Shown here in pieces: positions 6,751 to 15,648 of a stretch of DNA of 32,091 bases. Under the pieces are notes generated by a model, which saw nothing but the letters and a program-made list of their open reading frames with translations, searched no databases and had not been told where the DNA came from. How positions within the stretch are numbered: the first letter of the stretch is position 1; each line of letters begins with the position of its first letter. The DNA comes from Vicinamibacteria bacterium (GTDB taxonomy: Bacteria > Acidobacteriota > Vicinamibacteria > Vicinamibacterales > UBA8438), in assembly GCA_022820675.1 (NCBI GenBank), contig JAJEFC010000346.1, positions 67,387 to 99,477 of the forward strand, given 5' to 3'. A program made the position numbers and the translations under genes.

Positions 6751-8919
6751 CTACCGCCCGAACTTCGCCTTCGCCTCCTGCCGCCTTGCGTGCAGGATCG
6801 GCTCGGTATAGCCGTTCGGCTGCTCGCGCCCCTTGAAGATGAGGTCGCAGGCGGCCTGGAACGCCACGCTCGAGCCGAAGTCGGGGGCCATGGGCCGGTA
6901 GGCGGGGTCGCCGGCGTTCTGGCCGTCGACGACGGCGGCCATGCGCTGGAGGGTCTCGCGCACCTGGGCCTCGGTGCAGACGCCGTGGTGCAGCCAGTTG
7001 CAGATGTGCTGGCTGGAGATGCGCAGGGTGGCGCGGTCCTCCATCAACCCGATGTTGTTGATGTCCGGCACCTTCGAGCAGCCGATGCCCTGCTCGACCC
7101 AGCGGACGACGTAGCCGAGGATGCCCTGGGCGTTGTTGTCGAGCTCCTGCTGGATCTCGGCCGCCGACCAGTTGGGCGACTCCTCGCGGGGAATGGTGAG
7201 GATGCGGTCGAGGTCGGCGCGCGGGCGCGACTTCAGGGCCTCCTGCCGCTCGTTGACGTCGACCTGGTGGTAGTGGGTGGCGTGCAGGGTGGCGGCGGTG
7301 GGGGACGGCACCCAGGCGGTGTTGGCGCCCGCCTCGGGGTGGCCGATCTTGGCCTTCATCATGGCCGCCATGAGGTCGGGCATGGCCCACATGCCCTTGC
7401 CGATCTGGGCGTGGCCGGGCAGGCCGCACTCGAGGCCGACGTCGACGTTGTAGTCCTCGTAGGTGGTCATCCACGGGGCCGACTTCATCTCCGCCTTGCG
7501 GATCATGGGGCCCGACTCCATGGCGGTGTGCATCTCGTCGCCGGTGCGGTCGAGGAACCCGGTGTTGATGAAGAACACGCGGTCCTTCGCGGCGCGGATG
7601 CACTCCTTGAGGTTGACGGTGGTGCGCCGCTCCTCGTCCATGATGCCGATCTTCAGGGTGTGGCGGTCGAGGCCCAGGATGTCCTCGACCTGGGCCAGCG
7701 TCCGGTCGCAGAAGGCGACCTCCTCGGGGCCGTGCATCTTGGGCTTGACGATGTAGACGGACCCGGCGCGGCTGTTCTTCCGGTTCTTGAGGTCGTGGAC
7801 GGCGATGACGGTCGAGATCATCGCGTCGAGCAAGCCCTCGGGGGCCTCGTTGCCGTCGCGGTCGAGGACCGCGGGGTTGGTCATCAGGTGCCCGACGTTG
7901 CGGATGAGCATCAGGCTGGTACCCTTGAGCGTCGTCTCCGACCCGTCCGGCGCGGTGTAGGTGCGGTCGGCGTTGAGGGCGCGGTCGACCAGGCGGCCGC
8001 CCTTCTCGAACCGGTCGGTCAGGTCGCCCTTCAGGAGGCCGAGCCAGTTGCGGTAGGCGACCACCTTGTCCTCGGCGTCGACGGTCGAGACGGAGTCCTC
8101 GAGGTCCATGATGGTCGTCGTCGCGGCCTCGAGGACGACGTCCTTGACGCCGGCCTTGTCGTCGCGGCCCACGGGGTGGGCGCGGTCGATCACGATGTCG
8201 ACGTGGAGGTCGTTGTTCTTCAGCAGGATGGACGACGGGGCGGCGGCGTCGCCGCGGTGCCCCGCGAACCGCGCCGGGTCGGCGAGGCCGGTGGTGCGGC
8301 CGTCCTCGAGGGTGGCCTCGAGGGCGCCGTTCGCGACCGCGTAGGCGGTGACGTCGGCGTGGCTGCCCGCGGCGAGGGGGGCCGCCTGGTCGAGGAACCC
8401 GCGCACGTGGGCGATCACGCGGTCGCCGCGCACCTTGTTGTAGGCGCCTCCCCGCTCGGCCCCGTCGTCCTCGGGAATCGCGTCGGTGCCGTAGAGGGCG
8501 TCGTAGAGGCTGCCCCACCGGGCGTTGGCGGCGTTGAGGGCGTAGCGGGGGTTGGTGACGGGGACGACGAGCTGGGGGCCGGCGATGGTCGAGATCTCGG
8601 GGTCGAGGTTGGCGGTCTCGGCCGAGAAGTCGTCGCCCTCGGGCACGAGGTAGCCGATCTCCTGGAGCACCGCCTTGTACTCGTCGAGGTCGATGGGCTG
8701 GTCGCGGTTCTCGCGGTACCAGGCGTCGATGCGCCGCTGCAGCTCGTCGCGGGTGTCGAGGAGCTCGCGGTTGCGGGGCGCGAGGTCGTGCACGAGGCGG
8801 TCGAAGCCGGACCAGAACGCCTCGGGGGCGATGTCGGTGCCCGGCAGCGCCTCGTCGTTGATGAAGTCGTACAGCGCCTTGTCGACCTGGAGGCCCCCTG
8901 CGTTCACCCGCTCCGTCAT
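6751..8919 (-). CDS. glcB: Malate synthase G
   Basis: A 722-residue protein, essentially the same length as E. coli GlcB (723). It condenses glyoxylate with acetyl-CoA to malate in the cytosol. Visible motifs include the N-terminal [31 protein letters not shown], the substrate-binding Arg in [14 protein letters not shown], the Mg2+-binding Glu in [15 protein letters not shown], the Asp in [16 protein letters not shown] and the catalytic base region [26 protein letters not shown] lies about 11 bp before ATG 8919. No isocitrate lyase or glycolate oxidase gene is in the window, so the source of glyoxylate is not shown. The upstream space is filled with a 2 x 210-bp repeat. Confidence 0.98.
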   Translation of the reverse strand: MTERVNAGGLQVDKALYDFINDEALPGTDIAPEAFWSGFDRLVHDLAPRNRELLDTRDELQRRIDAWYRENRDQPIDLDEYKAVLQEIGYLVPEGDDFSAETANLDPEISTIAGPQLVVPVTNPRYALNAANARWGSLYDALYGTDAIPEDDGAERGGAYNKVRGDRVIAHVRGFLDQAAPLAAGSHADVTAYAVANGALEATLEDGRTTGLADPARFAGHRGDAAAPSSILLKNNDLHVDIVIDRAHPVGRDDKAGVKDVVLEAATTTIMDLEDSVSTVDAEDKVVAYRNWLGLLKGDLTDRFEKGGRLVDRALNADRTYTAPDGSETTLKGTSLMLIRNVGHLMTNPAVLDRDGNEAPEGLLDAMISTVIAVHDLKNRKNSRAGSVYIVKPKMHGPEEVAFCDRTLAQVEDILGLDRHTLKIGIMDEERRTTVNLKECIRAAKDRVFFINTGFLDRTGDEMHTAMESGPMIRKAEMKSAPWMTTYEDYNVDVGLECGLPGHAQIGKGMWAMPDLMAAMMKAKIGHPEAGANTAWVPSPTAATLHATHYHQVDVNERQEALKSRPRADLDRILTIPREESPNWSAAEIQQELDNNAQGILGYVVRWVEQGIGCSKVPDINNIGLMEDRATLRISSQHICNWLHHGVCTEAQVRETLQRMAAVVDGQNAGDPAYRPMAPDFGSSVAFQAACDLIFKGREQPNGYTEPILHARRQEAKAKFGR

Positions 8920-8970
8920 CTGCTTGTCCTCTGCTCTCGTCTTGCGATGCCAATGCCGAACGCCGGGTCG

Positions 8971-9390
8971 AGGCGTTCGAGAGAGCCTGATCTTACCGGA
9001 TCGTTTCCGTTCGCGATTCCGGTCCGGGGGCGGCGCGCAGGGCGCTCGGCGAATCGGACGCGGCGCCGTCGACGGCAGCGTGTGCGAGCCGGGGAGACGC
9101 GGGGACGAGCCGCCGAGGCCGGTGACGGAATCGCCGGTCGGAAGCCGCGAGGCTTGGCGCGGGCTCGGGGAACCAGGCGGAGGCGTTCGAGAGAGCCTGA
9201 TCCTACCGGATCGTTTCCGTTCGCGATTCCGGCCCCGGGGGCGGCGCGCAGGGCGCTCGGCGAATCGGACGCGGCGCCGTCGACGGCAGCGTGCGCGAGC
9301 CGGGGAGACGCGGGGCGAGCCGCCAAGGACGGTGACGAAATCGCCGGTCGGAAGCCGCGGGGCCCCTGGCGCGGGCTCGGGGAACCCGGC
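8971..9390. repeat. Two tandem 210-bp repeat units
   Basis: Units 8971-9180 and 9181-9390 both begin AGGCGTTCGAGAGAGCCTGA and stay aligned to their ends (GGGCTCGGGGAACC), differing by scattered substitutions and a few indels. They fill nearly all of the 485 bp between glcB (start 8919) and pxpA (start 9405). The array ends 14 bp before the pxpA ATG, so it contains or displaces the promoters of both divergent genes. No protein-like frame is convincing in it. Confidence 0.9.
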
Positions 9391-9404
9391 GTATGATTCC
9401 GGTC

Positions 9405-10199
9405 ATGGAGCGCATCGATCTGAACGCCGACGTCGGCGAGTCCTTCGGCCCCTACGTCATCGGCAACGACGAGCGGATGTTCCGGCACGTGACGTCGGCC
9501 AACATCGCCTGCGGGTCGCACGGCGGCGACCCGTCGGTCATGCGCCGGACGGTGCGGCTCGCCGTCGACCGCGGGGTCAGCCCGGGGGCGCATCCGGGAT
9601 ACGCGGACCTGATGGGGTTCGGCCGGCGGGACATCGCCATGGACCTGCAGGAGCTCGAGGACCTGGTCGTGTACCAGATCGGGGCCCTCGCGGGGATGGC
9701 GGCGGCCGAGGGAACCCGGCTGAACCACGTCAAGCCTCACGGGGCGTTGTACAACCGGGCGGCCCGCGACCGTCCGCTGGCCGACGCGATAGCGCGGGCG
9801 GTGCGCGCCGTCGACGCCGGGCTGATCCTGTTCGGCGGCTCGGGGTCCTGCCTCGTCGAGGCCGGCGACGCGCTCGGGCTGCAGACCGCGGCCGAGGTGT
9901 TCGCGGACCGCGCCTACCGTCCCGACGGCTCGCTGGCGCCGAGGCGCGAGGCGGGCGCGGTGATCACCGATCCGGCGGCGGTGGCGGAGCGGGCGCTGCG
10001 GCTGGTGCAGAGCGGGGAGGTCGCGACAGTCACCGGGGAGGTCATCGAGCTGCGCCGCGACACCATCTGTCTGCACGGCGACACGCCGGGAGCCGGCGAC
10101 ATCGCGGCGACGCTGCGCGCCCGGCTGGAGGCGGCGGGCATTCGTCTCGCGCCGGTCGGGTCGGCGGGTCGACAGGGCGATGGCGGAACGTCCCCGTGA
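9405..10199 (+). CDS. pxpA: LamB/YcsF family, 5-oxoprolinase subunit A
   Basis: A 264-residue protein from ATG 9405 with the YcsF/PxpA signature: MERIDLNADVGESFGPY, the metal-site region NIACGSHGGDPSVM, SPGAHPGYADLMGFGRR, VKPHGALYNRAA and TICLHGDTPGA near the C-terminus. PxpA acts with PxpB and PxpC in ATP-driven opening of 5-oxoproline to glutamate. Neither PxpB nor PxpC is nearby, so the partners are either elsewhere or absent. An ATG at 9393 adds four residues (MIPV), but the family begins at the MxxIDLNxDxGE strand, so 9405 is preferred. The start lies directly after the 210-bp repeat array. Confidence 0.93.
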   Translation: MERIDLNADVGESFGPYVIGNDERMFRHVTSANIACGSHGGDPSVMRRTVRLAVDRGVSPGAHPGYADLMGFGRRDIAMDLQELEDLVVYQIGALAGMAAAEGTRLNHVKPHGALYNRAARDRPLADAIARAVRAVDAGLILFGGSGSCLVEAGDALGLQTAAEVFADRAYRPDGSLAPRREAGAVITDPAAVAERALRLVQSGEVATVTGEVIELRRDTICLHGDTPGAGDIAATLRARLEAAGIRLAPVGSAGRQGDGGTSP

Positions 10200-10431
10200 C
10201 CTCGTCAGGCCGACCGGGCATCCGGTCTGCAGGCGATACGCCGACCGGTAGCCGAACGCCTGCGAGAAACGGTCCGGGGTAGAAGACGAGCGATTGCGCA
10301 AACAGCACCCCCGGGCCGAAGCGTTCCGGAACCCGCTGCGCTTTTCGGCCGTCGACCCGGCGCAATTCGGTCGCGGTTGACCAGGCTTGGCCTGGAGCCC
10401 GTGGGGCCAGGCGCGCCGGTGCGGAACGGCG

Positions 10432-10830
10432 TCAGTGCACGGTGTACGGCTCGGTCAGCGCGAACTCCGCTATCTCGGCGTCGAACGTCGCGCCTTCCGC
10501 CGTCACCATCTGGTAGGTGCCGCGCATCGACCCGAACGGCGTCGAGAGCGGGCAGCCCGACGAGTACTCGAACGACTGCCCCGGAGAGAGCGTCGGCTGG
10601 TGCCCGACCACGCCCGGTCCCCGCACCTGCTCCACCTCGTTCGACCCGTTGGTGATGATCCAGTGCCGGCTGACGAGCTGCACGGTCTCGGGGCCCTCGT
10701 TGGTGATCCGGATGGTGTAGGTGAAGAACCACCGCTTCTGGTGCGGCTCGAGATGAGAGAATCGTGACGTGACGTTGACCCGGACGCCCCGGGTGACCGC
10801 CTCCGACGTGTGGACGCTGCTGCTCCGCAT
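10432..10830 (-). CDS. apaG: ApaG-domain protein
   Basis: A 132-residue single ApaG domain: TRGVRVNVTSRFSHLEPHQK, FFTYTIRITNEGPETVQLVS, RHWIITNGSNEVEQVRGPGV and the GYSSG-like FEYSSGCPLSTPFGSMRG. ApaG is a fibronectin-III-like beta sandwich linked to Co2+/Mg2+ homeostasis in enterobacteria; its biochemical role is not settled. Length equals the usual about 125-130 residues. It stands alone here, divergent from aat across 206 bp. The 232 bp between its stop and pxpA show nothing recognisable. Confidence 0.95.
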   Translation of the reverse strand: MRSSSVHTSEAVTRGVRVNVTSRFSHLEPHQKRWFFTYTIRITNEGPETVQLVSRHWIITNGSNEVEQVRGPGVVGHQPTLSPGQSFEYSSGCPLSTPFGSMRGTYQMVTAEGATFDAEIAEFALTEPYTVH

Positions 10831-11036
10831 CGAATCCTCGAAGTATCGTCTTCATCCTCGCCGAACGCCCCTCGGCCCGAAGACCGCGGCCCGCGGGGCC
10901 GTCTCCGGCGTCGCAGCGGAAGCCCGCGGTCGCGTCTCCCCGGCAACGGAGGCCCGGGGACGAAGGGCCGCGTCTCGACTATTGTAAGACCTGGAGTACA
11001 CGTGGCGGAACGTCACGACGACGATGAAGACGGGTC

Positions 11037-11666
11037 ATGATCCCGACTGCGACCCTCCTCGGCGCCTATCGGGCCGGCTACTTCCCGATGGCCGTGGGGG
11101 GCGAGATCCGCTGGTTCTCGCCGGAGTGGCGCGGGGTGATTCCGATCGACCGCTTCCGGACCTCGCGGCGCCTCGCCCGGCTGCTGCGTCAGGGGCGGTT
11201 CCGCTGCACCGTGAACGAGGCGTTCCGCGACGTCATCACCGCGTGCGCGTCGCGGGACGACGCCGACGGCACCTGGATCGACGACGAGATCCGGGAGAGC
11301 TACTGCCGCCTGCACGAGGCGGGTCACGCCCACTCGGTCGAGGTGTGGGCCGACGGCCGGCTCGCCGGCGGCCTCTACGGCGTCAGCCTGCGCGGCGCCT
11401 TCTTCGGCGAGTCGATGTTCCACCGGGTCACCGACGCCTCGAAGGTGGCCCTGAGCTGCCTGGTGGGGCGCCTGCGCGAGCGCGGCTACCGGCTGCTCGA
11501 CGTGCAGTGGGTGACGCCCCACCTCGAGCGGTTCGGCGCCGTCGAGATCCCGCGCGCCCGGTACCTGGCCCTGCTCGAACGGAGCATGCGGCGCGTCTGC
11601 ACGTTCGAGGACCGGCGCGGCGCGCCGCCGGCCCCCTCCGGTCCGTCGCGTTCCCCGGCCCGGTGA
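11037..11666 (+). CDS. aat: Leucyl/phenylalanyl-tRNA--protein transferase
   Basis: A 209-residue Aat protein. It moves Leu or Phe from aminoacyl-tRNA to the N-terminal Lys/Arg of proteins, marking them for ClpS/ClpAP degradation in the N-end rule pathway. Family motifs: AYRAGYFPM near the start, IRWFSPEWRGVIPID, CASRDDADGTWID, EAGHAHSVEVW, GGLYGVSLRGAFFGESMFHR and LDVQWVTPHLERFGAVEIPR. The last about 20 residues are low-complexity Ala/Pro/Arg. The start ATG 11037 gives MIPTATLLGAYRAGYFPM, close to the family N-terminus. Clp genes are not in the window. Confidence 0.97.
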   Translation: MIPTATLLGAYRAGYFPMAVGGEIRWFSPEWRGVIPIDRFRTSRRLARLLRQGRFRCTVNEAFRDVITACASRDDADGTWIDDEIRESYCRLHEAGHAHSVEVWADGRLAGGLYGVSLRGAFFGESMFHRVTDASKVALSCLVGRLRERGYRLLDVQWVTPHLERFGAVEIPRARYLALLERSMRRVCTFEDRRGAPPAPSGPSRSPAR

Positions 11667-11745
11667 AAGGCGCCCGCGGCAACCGCCCGACGTCGGCTCG
11701 CGGGCAGCATCCGTGGGGGGCCTTGCCGCTGCCGGTTCGGGGCCA

Positions 11746-11821
11746 GGAGTCTGCGCCGTGGAACGGCGTGGATTCCCGAGGGGCGGTGGGCGCCGAGCGG
11801 AGCCGCTGGCGGCGAGACGGG
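11746..11821 (+). repeat. Dispersed hairpin repeat, site A
   Basis: GGAGTC...GATTCC (11746-11776) encloses GCCGT-GGA-ACGGC, forming a 31-bp imperfect hairpin. The conserved tail GGGCGCCGAGCGGAGCCGC follows. It lies between the convergent ends of aat and the M28 peptidase gene, stopping 7 bp before the peptidase stop codon, and could act as a bidirectional terminator. Confidence 0.8.
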
Positions 11822-11827
11822 TCAGGC

Positions 11828-13465
11828 TCAGGGCCGGACGTAGACCGGGCGCTCCGCATCGCCGGCGAGGTCCCAGCTCAACTGGTGCACCATCCGCACG
11901 ATGCGGGTCATCTTGTCGTAGCGGAGCTTCTCCGGCGTGTCCCGTTCCGTGTGGTAGTCGGGGTGCAGCCCGGTGTGCACGAAGAGGGCCGGGACCTCGC
12001 GGAACAGGAAGGGCCACTGGTCGCTGCGCCGCAGCAGGTTCGAGGGGTTGTCGTCGTAGCGGAACCGCACGTCGAGGCGGGTCGCGCGGTTGGCCCGCTC
12101 GACCGCCCGGCGCAGGTCCGGCGACCGGCTGTAGCCCAGGACGTTGACGGCGTTGCGGTTCGACTCGGCCGACTGCGGCTCGAGGCCGCGGAACCGGATG
12201 CCGCCAATCCGCGGGACCTCTTCGTCCCGGCCGATCATGTCCATGTTCACGACCGCCACCGTCCGGTCCAGCGGGTGCAGCGGCGCCTCGGTGTACGCCC
12301 ACGCCCCCAGCAGGCCCTGCTCCTCGGAGTTCCACGCGGCGAGCAGGATGGACCGTCCCGGCCGGTCGCCCCCGCGCGCGGCCGCGCGGTAGGCCTCGGC
12401 GATCTCGATGAGCGCCGCCACCCCCGACGCGTCGTCGTCGGCCCCGTTGTAGATGACGGATCCCCGCGCACCGTCGTGGTCGTAGTGGGCGCCGAGGATG
12501 ATCCACTCGTCCCGCAGCGCCGGGTCCGCCCCTTCGATCAACCCGACCACGTTGCGGTTGGCCACCGTCGTCCGGCGCACCGAGGTCGTCAACTCGACCC
12601 GCGGCCCCGCCAGCGGGACGGCCGCCGCTCCGCCCGACCGCTCGGCTGCTTCCGTCAGATCGTCGAACGACCGGTCCGCCGCTTCCGCGATGTTCTCCGC
12701 GAGGTCGCCCGAGATGTGCACGACGGGGACGTCCACCGCCTCGACCCAGCTCGCGAGCCCGTAGCGCGGCACGCGGGGCGGCCGCGACGGCCACACCGAG
12801 CCCATCGGCCGGGCCGGGCCCCGGGTTCGCCCGTGGTTGTGGCGGTCGGGCGCCACCAGCACCGCGACTGCGCCCCGGGCCTGGGCGGCCAGGACCTTGC
12901 GCACGAGGCGCGCCGACTCCGAGCGCACGGTGCCGTCGAAGGGACTGTCCCGGCGGAACTCGCCCGGCTCGTGGTCGAGCATCAGGGCGACCGCCCCGGC
13001 GACGTCCGCCTCGCGGTAGTCGTCGTGGCCGAGGGACGGGGCGTCGATGCCGAACCCGACGAACACGACGTCTCCCGCCGCGCTCGCGGTGGCGCTGACC
13101 GGGTCGGGATAGAAGTCCGCGCCGAGCACGAGGTCCCGCCGTCCGGCTTCCGTGACCCGCAGGTCGTTGTCGGGGCCGAGCGCGGTCGTGAGCAGATCGA
13201 ACCGGTGGAAGTGGGTGCCGTCGGAGCCCACGGGGGCCAGGCCGTGCCGGGCGAAGCGCGAGGCGATGAAGTCGGCCGCGATCCGGTTCTCCGGCGTGTC
13301 CGTCAGCCGGCCCCGCAGGCTGTCGGCGGCGAGAAACCGGACGTCCGCCTCGAGGTCGCCGGCCCGGATCGAGCCGCTGCCCGGCGCGGGGGCCGGATCC
13401 TGGGCCACCACCGCCGCCGCGACGAGGAGCGCCGCCGCCGTCGCCGCTGCCCAGCGGGTCGTCAT
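11828..13465 (-). CDS. Secreted M28-family zinc aminopeptidase with PA-like region
   Basis: A 545-residue protein. MTTRWAAATAAALLVAAAVV looks like a signal peptide, with probable cleavage before QDPAPAP. Residues about 120-300 carry a protease-associated-like insert (VVFVGFGIDAPSLGHDDY to VPVVHISGDLAENI). The M28 site is complete: His327 in LGAHYDHDG, Asp of NGADDDASG (343-345), the Glu pair in NSEEQGLLGA near 380, Asp in NMDMIGRDEE near 408, and His in HPDYHTERDTPEKL. It should release N-terminal amino acids from peptides outside the inner membrane. The frame is open far upstream (to about 15478), but the signal peptide at 13465 marks the true start. Confidence 0.94.
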   Translation of the reverse strand: MTTRWAAATAAALLVAAAVVAQDPAPAPGSGSIRAGDLEADVRFLAADSLRGRLTDTPENRIAADFIASRFARHGLAPVGSDGTHFHRFDLLTTALGPDNDLRVTEAGRRDLVLGADFYPDPVSATASAAGDVVFVGFGIDAPSLGHDDYREADVAGAVALMLDHEPGEFRRDSPFDGTVRSESARLVRKVLAAQARGAVAVLVAPDRHNHGRTRGPARPMGSVWPSRPPRVPRYGLASWVEAVDVPVVHISGDLAENIAEAADRSFDDLTEAAERSGGAAAVPLAGPRVELTTSVRRTTVANRNVVGLIEGADPALRDEWIILGAHYDHDGARGSVIYNGADDDASGVAALIEIAEAYRAAARGGDRPGRSILLAAWNSEEQGLLGAWAYTEAPLHPLDRTVAVVNMDMIGRDEEVPRIGGIRFRGLEPQSAESNRNAVNVLGYSRSPDLRRAVERANRATRLDVRFRYDDNPSNLLRRSDQWPFLFREVPALFVHTGLHPDYHTERDTPEKLRYDKMTRIVRMVHQLSWDLAGDAERPVYVRP

Positions 13466-13526
13466 CGGGCCATTGTACCTGCGGGGGGTCCGTCCGCGCT
13501 GCAAGGCGTGCGCGGGGCCGGGGCGG

Positions 13527-13592
13527 GGAGTCTGCGCCGCAGGACGGCACGGACTGCCGGGGGGTGGGCGGCGATCGTCCGCAGGCGACGAT
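13527..13592 (+). repeat. Dispersed hairpin repeat, site B
   Basis: GGAGTCTGCGCCGCAGGACG starts a degraded copy of the same hairpin (arms GGAGTC and GGACTGCC), followed by GGGTGGGCGGCGAT and a CAGGCGACGATG tail. It lies between the divergent M28 peptidase and amidase genes. The middle GGCGCCGAGCGGAGCC block is mostly lost here. Confidence 0.65.
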
Positions 13593-13708
13593 GCGGCGCG
13601 CCGCGAACGACGCGGTCGAACGGCATGGTCCCCGCCGCGGATTCCGCGGTGGGCGGGATGGTCTGGTGTACCATCACCGTTCGCGATCGTGAAGCAAGGA
13701 GGCGACAG

Positions 13709-15634
13709 ATGACGGTGCGCTCGGGTGCGCGGCGAAGCCGGTCCGGCTGCCCGGCGTTCGCCATCGCGTTCGTCCTGTTGTTGACCGTCGCCGGCGCCGG
13801 GTGCGGTCAGGTGGAAGACGGGGCCGGCGGCGCGGCCTTCGACGTCATGGAGCGGTCCATCACCGAGCTCGGCGCGGCCCTCGAGGCCGGCGAGGTCACG
13901 TCGCGCGAGCTGGTGGCGGGCTACCTGGCCCGCATCGACGCCTACGACCAGCGCGGGCCGACGCTGAACGCCATGGTCGTCATCAACCCGAACGCCGCCG
14001 ACGAGGCCGACCGGCTCGACGCCGAGCGCGCGGCGGGGCAGGTGCGCGGCCCGCTGCACGGGATTCCCGTCGTCGTGAAGGACAACTACGACACCGGCGA
14101 CATGCCGACGAGCGCGGGGGCCGTCGCCCTCGCGACCTCCGTGCCGCCCGACGACTCCACCCAGGTGCGGCGGCTGCGCGAGGCGGGGGCGATCATCCTC
14201 GGCAAGACCAACATGCACGAGCTGGCGCGGGGCATCACCACCGTCAGCTCGCTCACCGGCCAGACCCGCAACCCCTACGACCCGACCCGCAACCCCGGCG
14301 GGTCGAGCGGCGGCACCGGCGCCGCCGTCGCCGCGAGCTTCGGCGCCGTCGGCATGGGGAGCGACACCTGCGGGTCGATCCGCATCCCGTCGGCGCACCA
14401 CGCCCTGGCAGGGCTGCGGGGGACGCGGGGGCTCGCGAGCGGCGACGGCATCGTGCCCCTCTCGACCACCCAGGACATCGGCGGCCCCCTGGCGCGCTCG
14501 GTGGAGGACCTCGCGATCACGCTCGACGCCACGGTGGGGGTCGACCCCGCCGACCCGGTGACGGCCCGGAGCGAGGGCCGCATTCCCGCCTCGTTCCGGG
14601 ACGCCCTCGACCCCGACGGACTGCGGGGGGCGCGGCTCGCGGTGCTGCACGAGCTGATGGGCGACAGCGGCGCCGAGCGCCCCGTCAGCACCGTCATCGA
14701 GGCGGGGGCGGAGGCGATGGCGGCGGCGGGGGCGGAGATGGTCGACGTCGGCGAGACCGATCTGCGCTCGTTCCTGGAGGACGCGTCGGTGATCGGCCTC
14801 GAGTTCAGGCGCGACTTCGACGCTTATCTGGCCGAGACCCCCGGCGCCCCGGTGCGCACCCTCGCGGAGCTGGTGGAGCGGGGGCTCTACCACGAGATCA
14901 TCGACGGCGGCCTCCGCTCGTCGCTCGAGGTGGAGACCCTCGACACCGACGACTATCGCGACCGGCTGGTCCGGCGGGTCGAAGCGCGGGCTGCCGTCTT
15001 GCGGTTCCTCGACGAGCACGATCTGACCGCGCTCATCTACCCCACGATTCGCCAGACCGCCCGCCCCGTGGGCCTGGCGCAGCCCGGCAGCAACTGCGCC
15101 CTCAGCGCCATCACGGGGCTGCCCGCCATCACCGTTCCCGCCGGGTACGCGGCCGACGGCATGCCGGTCGGCCTGGAGATGATCGGCCGCGAGTTCGCCG
15201 AGTCCGACCTCATCCGCCTCGCCTACGCCTTCGAGCAGGCGACCGGCCACCGCCGCCCGCCCGACAGCACCCCGAGCCTGGTGGCGCCACCGCCGCCGGT
15301 GGTCATCGAGGCCGCGGCCGAGGCGAACGGCACCGGCCTGCGCGGGCGGTTCGAGCTCGACCGGGCTCGCCGCGAGCTGGTCTACTCCGTTTCCGCGTAC
15401 GGCGTCCCGGCTCAGGACGTGCTGTTCGTCCACCTGCATCGCGCCGTCGAGGGCGGCGGCGCCGGGCCGGTCGCGCACCTGCTGGGGGGGCGCGGGCGCG
15501 CCCGGTCGTCAGGCCGGCTGCAACTGTCGGCCCGCGACCTCGAGAGCCTGCGGGCCGGCGGGCTCTATGCCGCCGTGCACGTCGCCGGGAACCTGTCCGG
15601 GATCCGCGCCGATCTCGCCTGGCCGGCGGACTGA
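13709..15634 (+). CDS. Exported amidase-signature lipoprotein with C-terminal CHRD-like domain
   Basis: A 641-residue protein. The N-terminus has a signal with lipobox (FVLLLTVAGAGC), and AAGGAGG lies 8 bp before ATG 13709. The amidase-signature domain (about 45-530) has a complete Ser-cisSer-Lys triad: Lys124 in VVKDNYDT, Ser199 in GGSSGG and Ser223 in DTCGSIRIP. The spacings of 75 and 24 equal those of characterised family members. Residues about 535-641 resemble a CHRD domain (GRFELDRARRELVYSVSAYG, VLFVHLHRA, LRAGGLYAAVHVAGN). This domain is not usual on amidases. The substrate is unknown; an amide outside the inner membrane is implied. It forms an operon with the VWFA gene 14 bp downstream. 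The long upstream open frame is not coding. Confidence 0.93.
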   Translation: MTVRSGARRSRSGCPAFAIAFVLLLTVAGAGCGQVEDGAGGAAFDVMERSITELGAALEAGEVTSRELVAGYLARIDAYDQRGPTLNAMVVINPNAADEADRLDAERAAGQVRGPLHGIPVVVKDNYDTGDMPTSAGAVALATSVPPDDSTQVRRLREAGAIILGKTNMHELARGITTVSSLTGQTRNPYDPTRNPGGSSGGTGAAVAASFGAVGMGSDTCGSIRIPSAHHALAGLRGTRGLASGDGIVPLSTTQDIGGPLARSVEDLAITLDATVGVDPADPVTARSEGRIPASFRDALDPDGLRGARLAVLHELMGDSGAERPVSTVIEAGAEAMAAAGAEMVDVGETDLRSFLEDASVIGLEFRRDFDAYLAETPGAPVRTLAELVERGLYHEIIDGGLRSSLEVETLDTDDYRDRLVRRVEARAAVLRFLDEHDLTALIYPTIRQTARPVGLAQPGSNCALSAITGLPAITVPAGYAADGMPVGLEMIGREFAESDLIRLAYAFEQATGHRRPPDSTPSLVAPPPPVVIEAAAEANGTGLRGRFELDRARRELVYSVSAYGVPAQDVLFVHLHRAVEGGGAGPVAHLLGGRGRARSSGRLQLSARDLESLRAGGLYAAVHVAGNLSGIRADLAWPAD

Positions 15635-15648
15635 GAGGACGAGAGACA

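Noticed and set aside
8971..9390. CRISPR array
   Set aside because: Only two long units with no spacers; the same holds for the 110-bp and 80-bp arrays, which are plain tandem repeats.
6745..9396. 883-codon open frame on the + strand opposite glcB
   Set aside because: It is the antisense of malate synthase G in high-GC DNA; its composition (long Val/Gly/Asp/Ala runs) has no domain pattern, while the minus strand matches a full-length enzyme.
10200..10431. Possible beta-barrel or other gene remnant on the minus strand (10042-10365 frame)
   Set aside because: A short stretch (GVLFAQSLVFYPGPFLAGVR) looks protein-like, but there is no start, no family pattern and most of the frame is antisense to pxpA.
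11024..13708. Upstream extension of the amidase frame to 1536 codons
   Set aside because: It is antisense to the M28 peptidase and in another frame of aat; the Shine-Dalgarno, signal and lipobox at 13709 fix the start.
13466..15478. Upstream extension of the M28 peptidase frame to 1216 codons
   Set aside because: It lies antisense to the amidase gene; the signal peptide at 13465 marks the true start.
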